From Actinospica durhamensis (GTDB taxonomy: Bacteria; Actinomycetota; Actinomycetes; Streptomycetales; Catenulisporaceae), in contig NZ_JAGSOG010000011.1 in assembly GCF_018139695.1 (NCBI RefSeq), forward strand, positions 1-64,000: a stretch of DNA of 64,000 bases, given 5' to 3'. Within the stretch, counting starts at the first letter, position 1, and the number at the start of each line of letters is the position of its first letter. Below the pieces are notes generated by a model. It did no database searches. It had not been told where the DNA came from and worked only from the letters and a program-made list of their open reading frames with translations. Shown here one piece after another: positions 56,752 through 64,000 of the stretch. The position numbers and the translations under genes are program-made.

Positions 56752-56936
56752 GGTCTTGGTCCTTCCAGGCGGTCCGGAATCGAGTGAACAAGGGGGGCAT
56801 GCGCCGCCGCTGGCCGCGTCCTCACGGGGAAAGGGGGAAAGTCCGCTCCTCGGCCATCGGTCCCGACGCCGCTCCTGGGGTTCATCGCCCTGACGGCGGC
56901 GGGTGGCGTTGACGGCGGCGGCATGCCCGTGCGCGG

Positions 56937-57530
56937 TCAGGACATGGGCAGGCCTTGACCGTGGTAGAGGGCGTAGAGGGTCTGGGAGGCCTCGACGTAC
57001 GCGCTCACGAAGTTCGGGCCGGAGATGCGCGCCCCGGGCGCGGCCTCTCCGAGGTCGACCCGTGCCTGATACACGTCGGAGCGGGCCTGACGCACCTGCC
57101 CCTCGATCTGGTACGCCTTGCGGATCGTCTCCCTGACCGCTCCGACGCCCGCGATGAGCTCTGCTTTCGCGGCGCTCAGCTCGTCCATCAGGGCCCGCTC
57201 GCGCTCGGCGGCGGCGTTGAGGTTCCCGGTCGCGGCCTGCTTGCGCAGCTCGGCGGCTTCGGCGACTTCGCGTTCGGCGCGCCGGCGGGCGAGGTCGTCG
57301 ATGGTGATCTCGATGGCCCGCTGATCCGCCGCGGCGTGCGCGAACGTGAGCTCGGCTTCCGGGATCTCGCGCTTGAGCTGGGCGGCGGTGTCGAAGTCCT
57401 GGACCTCGATCGCCGTGCGCAGGCGCGCCTCGATGCCGTCGAGAGCGGCCCGGGCCGTGCCGGTGGCCTGCCGGGCAGCGCTAAGCCGCTGCTCGGGGCT
57501 CTCCGGCGGCGTCTCGGTCGTTCTGGTCAT
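56937..57530 (-). CDS. Coiled-coil protein, unknown function
   Basis: 197 aa, almost wholly helical with heptads from about 15 to 150 (RLSAARQATGTARAALDGIE, AELRKQAATGNLNAAAERER), then a short C-terminal region. The ATG at 57530 lies inside the 3' end of the HTH gene (50-nt overlap). Possibly structural in a phage-like module. The 185-bp gap after it holds only a GC-rich inverted repeat. Confidence 0.6.
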   Translation of the reverse strand: MTRTTETPPESPEQRLSAARQATGTARAALDGIEARLRTAIEVQDFDTAAQLKREIPEAELTFAHAAADQRAIEITIDDLARRRAEREVAEAAELRKQAATGNLNAAAERERALMDELSAAKAELIAGVGAVRETIRKAYQIEGQVRQARSDVYQARVDLGEAAPGARISGPNFVSAYVEASQTLYALYHGQGLPMS

Positions 57531-58011
57531 GGGCCGCTGTCCTCCGTCGTCTCGTCGCGTAGTCGGCGACGGACTCGGGATTGATCTGCCAGACCTTGTG
57601 CGGCCCGTAGGTCGCCGCGAGCCTGCCCGTGGCGCACAGGTCCCTGACACGCTGCCCGGTGACTCCGAGCTGCTGGGCGGCCTGTTGCGCCGTCATTGTC
57701 GCCGTCTCGGATGATCCGCTCGGTTGCGCGGGAGCAAGGAATACCGGAGTGGTCGAGGGTTGCGACTGCGCAAGTCTGGCGATCTCGCGGTGTTTGGCGG
57801 CCTGCTGGTCCCGGGCGGCCGAGGCGAGGACGTCGCGGAGCTCCACGAGGCGCGCAGAGGCCTCGTACTGGCGCGCTGCGGCGGGCGGGACCCTCCCGGC
57901 CTGAATGTCCGTCAGGAGCGCCGCCGCGCCCGCCAGGAGCCCACAGTCCGGGCCGTACACGGTGACGCCGAAGCCGTCCGGCAGCACGGTCGGGGCGTAT
58001 CGCTGTGCCAC
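57481..58011 (-). CDS. HTH DNA-binding protein
   Basis: 176 aa, GTG start. N-terminal helical part, then a C-terminal excisionase/MerR-like HTH (about 105-155: MTAQQAAQQLGVTGQRVRDL followed by GRLAATYGPHKVWQINPE). Could be an excisionase-like or regulatory protein of the module. Overlaps the next gene by 50 nt. Confidence 0.65.
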   Translation of the reverse strand: MAQRYAPTVLPDGFGVTVYGPDCGLLAGAAALLTDIQAGRVPPAAARQYEASARLVELRDVLASAARDQQAAKHREIARLAQSQPSTTPVFLAPAQPSGSSETATMTAQQAAQQLGVTGQRVRDLCATGRLAATYGPHKVWQINPESVADYATRRRRTAAHDQNDRDAAGEPRAAA

Positions 58012-58014
58012 GGC

Positions 58015-58266
58015 CTACTCCGTAGCCTCGATCGCGCGCCGGGAGATCTGGACGAGCAGCTGCTGTGCGCCGTCGGCGAGCGTCAGCTCGAGCAGCGCGC
58101 CGACCATCGCGGCGAGCAGCTGCGCGGCGATCGCCGTGTCCACGCCCTGGATCAGGATCTGCGGCTCGATGTCGAGGTCGTTCACGTTCCGGTTGACCAG
58201 TGCGACGCTGGCCAGCACGGCGTCGCGGACGACGGCGCGGGCGTTCGCCTCGGCCGGGTCAGTCAT
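58015..58266 (-). CDS. Small hypothetical protein
   Basis: 83 aa, helical, hydrophobic centre (AIAAQLLAAMVGALLELTLA). Overlaps the terminase-small-like gene (ATGA type) and lies 3 nt before the HTH gene. No family recognised. Confidence 0.55.
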   Translation of the reverse strand: MTDPAEANARAVVRDAVLASVALVNRNVNDLDIEPQILIQGVDTAIAAQLLAAMVGALLELTLADGAQQLLVQISRRAIEATE

Positions 58267-58894
58267 CGTCCTCGTCCATGTCCGACTCGTCCTCGCGCGC
58301 CGCGATGGCCTGGGTGTCGCACCACGCCTCGAACCGCGTGAACTCCGCGTCGCCGATCTTCAGTTCCCTCTCCAGGTCGCGCGTGTACTGCGTCAGGGAC
58401 TCCATCGTGAAGTGCTGCCGCGTCGGCGCATCGAGCCCGAGCAGCCGCGCCCGCCGCGTCGCGATCTTCAACAGGGTGTCCAGGGCCCGCGCCTTGACCG
58501 CCGGGTCCTCGAGCGCCTCTCCCGTCTCCGGGTCCTTCACGATCCGACCGGACTGCGTCACCAGCGGATGCGGGTTCACCAGCATCTCGAGCGCGGTCGC
58601 GGTCATGTAGTCGAGCTGCCGGTTCTGCAGCTCGCGGTACTCCCCGACGGACGCGGCCGGCACCGCGGCCAACGCCCTGCTGATCGCCTTGAGCGCGGAC
58701 GCCGCGTGCCGGTATCCGAGTTCTGCCGCGATCTGGTCGAGGCTCATGCCCTGCGTGCGCAGCTGGACCGCGCGGGCGTCCTTGTGGGCGTCGGCGGTGG
58801 TGCGCAGCCACCGACCGTGCCCGTCGCGGGGCCGGGCGTTGCCCGGGTCGGTGTTTGCCCCGGTACCGGGCTGCTCGTGCTCGTGCTCGTTCAT
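58259..58894 (-). CDS. Terminase-small-subunit-like HTH protein
   Basis: 211 aa from ATG 58894. An N-terminal helix-turn-helix (RTQGMSLDQIAAELGYRHAA), then a helical oligomerisation region and the RRARLLGLDAPTRQHF segment seen at the end of many actinophage small terminases. The acidic tail (EDESDMDEDDD) is also typical. No large terminase follows. It could alternatively be a regulator of the module. Confidence 0.55.
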   Translation of the reverse strand: MNEHEHEQPGTGANTDPGNARPRDGHGRWLRTTADAHKDARAVQLRTQGMSLDQIAAELGYRHAASALKAISRALAAVPAASVGEYRELQNRQLDYMTATALEMLVNPHPLVTQSGRIVKDPETGEALEDPAVKARALDTLLKIATRRARLLGLDAPTRQHFTMESLTQYTRDLERELKIGDAEFTRFEAWCDTQAIAAREDESDMDEDDD

Positions 58895-58928
58895 GGTTCC
58901 TCTGCTCTGTGGGGCTGGGTCTGCTGGT

Positions 58929-59324
58929 TCAGCGCCGGCGGCGCTTCGGGGCGTACCGGGGCTTGCGGGCGGCCGGCGGGGCGAGGACGGGCACGGGGAC
59001 ACCGGAGACTTCGTGCCACAAGTCCATTCCGGACAGGACCGCTTGGATGGCCTCGCCGACGCGCTGCGTGTCGCCGCTCCCGTAGGCCTTCGTCACGGCC
59101 GTGAGGAACGCGACGGCCGCAGCCAAGGGGGCATGGGTGCGGGAAGCGCACGGCCGGCACAGCGGCTCACCGTCGGGCGTCTCGAGCTCGAACAGCGGCC
59201 TCGTCGCGGCCGGCAGCATGCCGCCGCAGGTCGCGCACGGCTGGGCGTCGCGCTCCCCGTACGTCAGGTCGAGCGCGGTCGCGGCCTGCGCTACGGCGGG
59301 CTCGGCGATGGCGGATGCCAGCAT
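58929..59324 (-). CDS. Hypothetical zinc-ribbon protein
   Basis: 131 aa. CATCGGML and later CRPCASRTH form a four-Cys zinc ribbon around residues 30-65. The tail is basic (PRYAPKRRRR). ATG with GAGGAG 4 nt upstream. Function unknown. Confidence 0.6.
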   Translation of the reverse strand: MLASAIAEPAVAQAATALDLTYGERDAQPCATCGGMLPAATRPLFELETPDGEPLCRPCASRTHAPLAAAVAFLTAVTKAYGSGDTQRVGEAIQAVLSGMDLWHEVSGVPVPVLAPPAARKPRYAPKRRRR

Positions 59325-59415
59325 CGATCTCCTCTTTCGTTTGGGGCTGGTTTGATCCGGCGGGCGGGCCGGGGTCGCGCTTGGTGTGGCGGCTGGCGTC
59401 CAGCTCTCCATGTCT

Positions 59416-59616
59416 TCAGTGAACGGCGGTGGTTTCTGTGGCCGTGTTGCGGGCCGCGAGCAGGTGCGCGTGGCAGCGGAGCCCGGCCCCGTACCGGTCG
59501 TCGGGCAGTGTGTCGAGCCACTGGTCGAGTGCGGGGCGGTCGAGGTCGTGGGCTTCGTTGAGGAGTCGGGCGTTGATGCCGTACTGGGCGGCGTCGGCGA
59601 TGTCGGGGGCGAGCAC
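59416..59616 (-). CDS. Small hypothetical protein
   Basis: 66 aa, GTG start with GAAGGAG upstream, helical (INARLLNEAHDLDRPALDQW). No family recognised. Between two other small genes of the minus-strand operon. Confidence 0.55.
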   Translation of the reverse strand: MLAPDIADAAQYGINARLLNEAHDLDRPALDQWLDTLPDDRYGAGLRCHAHLLAARNTATETTAVH

Positions 59617-59682
59617 GGGTTCTCCTTCGTGGTCTCCTGGCGGGCTGCCGCGCCGGCCGGAGTCGGCGCGGCAGCGGGTGGC

Positions 59683-60129
59683 TCAGAGCGTCTTGAGCAG
59701 TTCGTCGATTTCGGCCTGCATACGCTCGTCGACTTCGGGCGCCTGGTCCTCAACGGCACGCATGACCTCGATCTCGGCGATGACTGCGGCGTTCTGGTAC
59801 GTCTCGTCGGCGCATTCGTCGAGGTCGAACGTGCTGGCCGCGCTGGAGTCGAACGCGATGCGCCAAGCGGATTCGGCCGGCAGGGGAAGGGTGCCGGTGA
59901 CCTCGTCGAGCGGGAAAGAGGCGAGGTCGCGCAGCACCTGCTGCAGGTCGGGGTCTTCGTCGGTGTATGCGGTCTGGTAGGCGATGGCCGCGAGCATGGC
60001 GATCAGGTGCCGGACGGGGATGTCGATGGTGGGGATGTTCTCGGGCGCGCACTTGATCGGGTCGTGGTCGTGCATCTGGCTGCAGGCGGTGTCGAAGTCG
60101 GCGAGCGGGGGCTCGGGCAGGTCGTTCAT
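59683..60129 (-). CDS. Acidic hypothetical protein
   Basis: 148 aa, rich in Asp/Glu, with GAAGGAG before the ATG. A hydrophobic patch (VRHLIAMLAAIAYQTAYTDE) in the middle suggests a helical fold. No family recognised. Confidence 0.55.
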   Translation of the reverse strand: MNDLPEPPLADFDTACSQMHDHDPIKCAPENIPTIDIPVRHLIAMLAAIAYQTAYTDEDPDLQQVLRDLASFPLDEVTGTLPLPAESAWRIAFDSSAASTFDLDECADETYQNAAVIAEIEVMRAVEDQAPEVDERMQAEIDELLKTL

Positions 60130-60154
60130 CGTGCGCTCCTTCGTGTTGGGTTGG

Positions 60155-61147
60155 TCAGCCGCCGATGAACAGCTGGGGAAGCTGGGCGAGGGCCGCCCTC
60201 ACGTCGCGGTGGCGCGCCCGGCGTTCGGCTTCGGCGCGGATCGCGGCGTCGTACTCGGCTCGGATCTCGGGCCAGGTCAGGCCCCAGCCGTCGACTTCGG
60301 CATCGAGAGCGGCGACGGCCTCGTTGCGCTTGTCCAGCGTCTCGATCCATGTCTCGAAGTCGCTGTTTCGCCTAGTCATAAGCAGTTCGAGGAGCGCGTT
60401 CTCCTCTGCTCGAAGCGCCCGGCCGAGTTCGACTGCTGCCGGCGGCGCCAGGATGCCGACCTCGAAGTCGCCTTCCGGGCAGCGGGTGAGCGCGACCTCT
60501 ACGTTGGCAGCGATAGCAGTGCTGACGGCCGAGGCGAGGTCGGGGTGCTTGGCGCGCCAGTCATCGATACGCCCGTAGCGCATGTCCCAGTCGGTGAGGG
60601 GTTTCAGGATCCGCTCGAGGTCCTTCGGGCCGCGTCGATCAAGGCCAGCAGCCTTGTAGGCCGCGTCGGAGACGCTGGCCCACGCGGGAACCTTCGTTTC
60701 ATGGTTGACGCCACCTCGGAGCATGCGGCTGGTCAACTCGTGCTCCTGCCTGGATCCGAGGAGGACGGCCCAGTCGGCGCGGCCGTGGCAGGCCTCTCGG
60801 ATCCACGCCGTCACGAGCCTGTTCGCCGGCTCCCCGACGTAGTCGCGGAGTTCGTGGTTCCAGACGAAGTCCGGCTTGACGTCCACGCGGGACCGGCGAA
60901 GTTCGGTCCCGGACTGCCACACGATGTGCCAATGCTCGAGCGTGTGGCCCTCGCACTTATCCGGATGCCAGGTGACGTGCCCCCACGGGACGCCGTTGAG
61001 CGTGCCGTCCTCGGCGATCAGCGGTTCCTCGATGAGCTGCTTGAAGATGCCCTGGGTGACCTGCCGGGCGCCGATCGTGAGGGTCTTCACCTCGATTGTT
61101 GCCGTGTTGATCGAGGCGTTGTGCACGGTGAGCTGTTTCGTGGTCAT
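60155..61147 (-). CDS. Hypothetical protein downstream of the repeat-rich spacer
   Basis: 330 aa. The N-terminal 130 residues are strand-rich, with a His/Trp-rich segment (HVTWHPDKCEGHTLEHWHIV) that might bind metal. The C-terminal part is helical with a charged coiled region. First gene after the GGGAA/TTCCC array, so its expression may respond to whatever binds there. No family recognised. Confidence 0.6.
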   Translation of the reverse strand: MTTKQLTVHNASINTATIEVKTLTIGARQVTQGIFKQLIEEPLIAEDGTLNGVPWGHVTWHPDKCEGHTLEHWHIVWQSGTELRRSRVDVKPDFVWNHELRDYVGEPANRLVTAWIREACHGRADWAVLLGSRQEHELTSRMLRGGVNHETKVPAWASVSDAAYKAAGLDRRGPKDLERILKPLTDWDMRYGRIDDWRAKHPDLASAVSTAIAANVEVALTRCPEGDFEVGILAPPAAVELGRALRAEENALLELLMTRRNSDFETWIETLDKRNEAVAALDAEVDGWGLTWPEIRAEYDAAIRAEAERRARHRDVRAALAQLPQLFIGG

Positions 61148-61173
61148 GGCTTCCTGCCGCGAGGGTCTAGTTC

Positions 61174-61404
61174 GGGAAAGTGGGAATTTCGGGAAGTCTG
61201 GGAATCGTGCACGTCAGAGCACATGCGGCGAGCCGTGCGGCCTGACTGGATCGGGAATCGGGAGGCCTGAAAATGGGAACCTCACCGTGACGGCGGCCGT
61301 GCCGGTTCCCGTTTTCTAGGGCCGAGTTCCCACTCGGTTCCCGTTTCGCTCGGCGGTGGTTGGCGGTCTGACCTGCGGGACTTCCCGAAGTTCCCGGAAT
61401 TCCC
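61174..61404. repeat. Twelve GGGAA/TTCCC iterons forming one large dyad (candidate origin)
   Basis: GGGAA at 61174, 61182, 61191, 61200, 61253 and 61275, then TTCCC at 61306, 61327, 61338, 61382, 61391 and 61400. All copies in the left half point one way and all in the right half the other. The outer arrays have a 9-nt period (8-9-9 and 9-9) and are near copies of each other in inverse orientation. The 294-bp spacer has no gene. Confidence 0.75.
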
Positions 61405-61441
61405 ACTTCTGCGGGAGTGGGGGCACTCCGGGCCTCGGCGG

Positions 61442-63892
61442 TCACTGCTCACCGCCTTCTTTGAAGGCCTTGTAGGTCAGGTGGAGTGCGTTCTCGCTCT
61501 TGCCGCACACCGCGATCTTGTGGGTGTAGCGGTTCTCCTGGTCCTTTGCGGCGAGCAGCTTGCGGAGGTCGATCTCCTTGTGGAGAGCTGTCTTCGTCTT
61601 GCTGAACGGCGCGCCCGAGTTCTCCGCGAACTGACGAACCACGGCGTAGGCGACGGCTGGCAGCAGGTACACGTCGCCGCCTTCGGCCGGGTCGACCCAG
61701 CCGATCAGCTGGGCGCCGTTGGCGGTCTGGAACTCGTTGTTGCTCGGGTTGACCGCCCAGCCCCAGTGCTCCGGGTTCGTGGGCGTCCGGCCGGTCATAC
61801 GGTCGGCGACGTACACCTTCCGGGCGGCGAGTAGCGCGTTGAGGGTGCCCAGGTAGATGCGGACCGGGTCGGAGTCCCGCTGGAACCGGGCCTGCTCGGC
61901 TCCGACGTCGGTAAGGGCCTTCCACGCGCGGTTCCAGTACTCGTCGCGTTCCGTCTCGGTAATGGCGCCGACCTCGAGGGCGAACTGCAGGAACTTCTCC
62001 CAGCCGAGGGCGAGGGAGGCGATGTTCAATGCGAACCGGGCGTGCTGGTCCTCGGCCCATGCGTGGTCGCGCAGTTCGGCTTGCCGGACGGCGAGCTGCT
62101 CAGCGAGGTCGCCGGCGTCCATCTGCCGGGCGAGCCATTGCACGTACCCGGACATAGCCGCGGCGTAGGTTCCGGCGACGGCCTTCTGCTGCACCTGCGT
62201 GAGCGCGAACCGGTCGATCATGCCCGGGTTGATCTCGTCGACCAGCATGCGGGCGCGCAGCGACGGGTTCGACGGCGGCACGTCTTCGGCCGAGGTGAGC
62301 AGCTGGGCGCGCGGCGGCTTCTCCGGGCGCATCGTGCCGTCAGGGCGGAGCCGTCCGCGTCCGGCGCCGTTCGCCGAGCCGCGGAACACGCGGTCGATCG
62401 TGGCCGCGCGCCGCTGTTCATCAGCCTTCGAGTGATCCGGTGCCCGGTCGTCGATGGTGAACAGCACGTTCGCGCAGACGTACGCCTGCATCTCGAGGGC
62501 GTTCGCCGTCGACTCCCAGTTGCCCGGCAGGCCGTGGGCGTCCATGTCCGCGCCGAAGTGCTGCTGCATCACGGCCGTGACCGCCGTCTTGAACGTCCCG
62601 GTGCGGCCGTAGAGCCAGACGCCGGAGTCGGGCGGCAGCGGCAGCGGCGCGCGGTAGACGCTGGCCTGCAACGGCGCCATCACGGCGTCGTTCGTGAGCT
62701 GCATCAGCTCGACGCTGGCGCGTACCTGTTCCCGGAGAATGGGAAGTTCGGGAACTCCGGGAAGAGAGATGCGCGAGAGAGCCGGCCCGAGGTCGACGGA
62801 GATGCTCACGTCCAGTCCGTCGGCACCGAGGGCGCCGGACCCGCTCAGAAATCCCCACCCGGAATCGAACCGACGCCACCCCGTGTGCCCGTACACGGTG
62901 CGCCGCACCGCGGACCGCGAACGGGTCTGCACGGCGGCGCGCAGGTGGTCGCTGAGGGCCTGCCCCGGCATGACGAGCGCGGAGACGCCGATGGCCTTGG
63001 TAGCCCACTGCTGCGGGCGCCCCAGCTGGTCGGGCTGAATCTGCACCTCGCCGTGTCGCCCGTCCCGCCCAGTGACGCTCAGCTTCCACATCAAGGAGCG
63101 TTCGGCGCCGTCGTCGAGGGTGACTTCCTCGAGGATCTCGGCGTGGAACGTGCCGAGCATGACGGTTTCGACCCCGGCCGGAGTCTCCTTGTTCCAGTAC
63201 AGGCAGCCGTTCTCGACCTTGTACATGGGAGATTTCTGCTCGTCTTCGGCAACGTCCCCAGCAAGCCCGAACCGGGCGTCCATGCGCCGCTGCAGTTCCG
63301 CGTCCCACGCGCCGTCAGCGCTGCGGCGCTCCTTCTCAGCGGTGATGGCGTTCGCAAGAGCGTCTTGCGTGGCCTTCTCGAATGCGCTGCGGCGAGCCTC
63401 GGCGACGCCGAACAGGTAGTCGAGGGCCTGCTGCTGGCCGGAATCGAGGATCTCGGTCGGGAACCAGGCGCCGCGCGCTTCGCTGACCATGACGGCGAGA
63501 GAGAGCCACCGCTCGGGCATCGGCTTGCCGAAGGCGGGCGGCCGGAGGCACTTGTTGAACTGAGTGCGCCACGCCTCGATCCGCTTCACCAGCGGCACGT
63601 CATAGGCTTCCCGCGCTGCTCCGAGCGCGACTTTCACAGCCTTCAGGACGGCCGGCCGCAGGACAGGGCCGGCCTGTTCGACCTTCTCCACCGTCTCCAA
63701 CGCCCAGCGGCGCGCCTCGTGGTCAGCGGGAACCCGCATCTCCGGCGGACACTGGGTACGCACGAACTGTTCGGCGTCAGCGATCCACTCGGCGCACTTC
63801 TCCGGCGAGTCGTCCACGCCGATCCGCATGTCACGCACGATCTTCTCGGCGTCAGCCATAGCTTCGTCGCTTGCCACCTCAGGCCCTTCCAT
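61442..63892 (-). CDS. DUF927-like plasmid/phage primase-helicase
   Basis: 816 aa. Middle region (about 230-400) strand-rich. The AAA+/SF3-like motor follows: Walker A YGRTGTFKTA (about 425), Walker B NVLFTIDDRAP, and sensor-like TSAEDVPPSNPSLRARMLVD, a pattern of DUF927 proteins in plasmids and integrative elements. The C-terminal 150 residues may bind DNA. The ATG at 63892 overlaps the upstream gene's stop by 14 nt, which fixes the start. Probable replicative helicase of the element. A third 9-nt-period GGGAA block lies inside it. Confidence 0.72.
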   Translation of the reverse strand: MEGPEVASDEAMADAEKIVRDMRIGVDDSPEKCAEWIADAEQFVRTQCPPEMRVPADHEARRWALETVEKVEQAGPVLRPAVLKAVKVALGAAREAYDVPLVKRIEAWRTQFNKCLRPPAFGKPMPERWLSLAVMVSEARGAWFPTEILDSGQQQALDYLFGVAEARRSAFEKATQDALANAITAEKERRSADGAWDAELQRRMDARFGLAGDVAEDEQKSPMYKVENGCLYWNKETPAGVETVMLGTFHAEILEEVTLDDGAERSLMWKLSVTGRDGRHGEVQIQPDQLGRPQQWATKAIGVSALVMPGQALSDHLRAAVQTRSRSAVRRTVYGHTGWRRFDSGWGFLSGSGALGADGLDVSISVDLGPALSRISLPGVPELPILREQVRASVELMQLTNDAVMAPLQASVYRAPLPLPPDSGVWLYGRTGTFKTAVTAVMQQHFGADMDAHGLPGNWESTANALEMQAYVCANVLFTIDDRAPDHSKADEQRRAATIDRVFRGSANGAGRGRLRPDGTMRPEKPPRAQLLTSAEDVPPSNPSLRARMLVDEINPGMIDRFALTQVQQKAVAGTYAAAMSGYVQWLARQMDAGDLAEQLAVRQAELRDHAWAEDQHARFALNIASLALGWEKFLQFALEVGAITETERDEYWNRAWKALTDVGAEQARFQRDSDPVRIYLGTLNALLAARKVYVADRMTGRTPTNPEHWGWAVNPSNNEFQTANGAQLIGWVDPAEGGDVYLLPAVAYAVVRQFAENSGAPFSKTKTALHKEIDLRKLLAAKDQENRYTHKIAVCGKSENALHLTYKAFKEGGEQ
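62741..62763. repeat. Intragenic copy of the 9-nt GGGAA array
   Basis: GGGAA at 62741, 62750 and 62759, period exactly 9 nt (three codons), inside the helicase gene. The surrounding sequence (GGGAAGTTCGGGAACTCC) matches the two outer arrays of the 61.2-61.4 kb spacer. Confidence 0.7.
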
Positions 63893-64000
63893 GGCTGGTG
63901 CGGAACGCCGAGTCGATCGACACAGACGCTTCGGAGTGATCGAGGCCGATCCGTTCGGCCGCAGTGAGAAGCAGTTCGCGGGCCTCGTTGTCACTGAGGC
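63879..64000 (-). CDS. C-terminus of an upstream gene, probably primase/polymerase (partial)
   Basis: The last 39 codons of a minus-strand gene that continues beyond the right edge; the frame ends in SIDSAFRTSHGRA and a TGA at 63881-63879. Helix-rich end (LSDNEARELLLTAAERIGLD) as in bifunctional primase/polymerase proteins that normally precede DUF927-like helicases. Identity is inferred from position and this short tail. Overlaps the helicase gene by 14 nt. Confidence 0.5.
   Translation of the reverse strand, partial: LSDNEARELLLTAAERIGLDHSEASVSIDSAFRTSHGRA

Noticed and set aside
56752-56936. GC-rich inverted repeat with GCATGC ends as a regulatory site
   Set aside because: Arms are mostly GCC/GGC triplets that arise easily in this composition. 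No clear spacing or gene-control logic.

Overview
The window is from a high-GC, filamentous, spore-forming actinomycete. BldM and WhiD orthologs lie side by side, next to groES/groEL and guaB, a neighbourhood I recall from Streptomyces. The obg/proBA block is joined directly to the glpD-guaB-bldM-whiD-groE block, which I do not recall from Streptomyces. A related sporulating lineage (for example Streptacidiphilus or Catenulispora relatives) is therefore possible. This is judged from protein content only.

Bases 1-35,300 are ordinary chromosome. In order they hold a radical-SAM-linked protein, RNase E/G, rplU-rpmA, obg, proB-proA, glpD, a GuaB-like gene and guaB, bldM, a MerR-like gene, whiD, groEL-groES under two CIRCE operators, a two-HTH regulator, a truncated globin, and a GNAT gene behind a cysteine-rich leader ORF. 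These are followed by a thioesterase, ettA, two dynamin-like GTPases, tRNA-Arg(TCT), a lipoprotein, an M48 protease, an ABC transporter with a LolA-like secreted protein, a polytopic membrane protein and a DUF1990 protein. Several starts look leaderless, with a -10-like hexamer 6-7 nt before the start codon.

From about 35.3 kb to the right edge the content is accessory and looks like an integrated mobile element. At its left edge a small RHH-like repressor faces two palindromic operators. A plus-strand train of tightly overlapping genes (35,959-45,320) follows. It encodes a Rad52-like annealing protein, a HATPase, many small proteins, a DUF2637/Spd-like membrane protein, an FtsK/TraB-type DNA translocase and two small Spd-like membrane proteins. 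This is the set expected of an actinomycete integrative and conjugative element (AICE). A cluster of GTTAG repeats sits directly behind the translocase.

The middle (45.3-55.4 kb) is cargo. It holds a DUF4352 protein, a tandem triplet of small paralogs, an XRE/TPR regulator with a GNAT gene, a STAS/HATPase pair in which both partners lack the residues needed for phospho-switching, a complete HemC (hydroxymethylbilane synthase), a Nudix hydrolase, and several lipoproteins and membrane-anchored proteins.

The right part (55.5-64.0 kb) runs on the minus strand. In transcription order it has the end of a probable primase/polymerase, a DUF927-like helicase and a 294-bp spacer with twelve GGGAA/TTCCC motifs arranged as one large dyad (candidate replication origin). 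Then come unknown small proteins, a terminase-small-subunit-like protein, an HTH protein, a coiled-coil protein and a prohead-protease-like protein. No integrase, large terminase, portal or capsid gene is visible, so the right boundary lies outside. The combination of conjugative translocase, replication module and phage-like genes is the most unusual aspect of the window.
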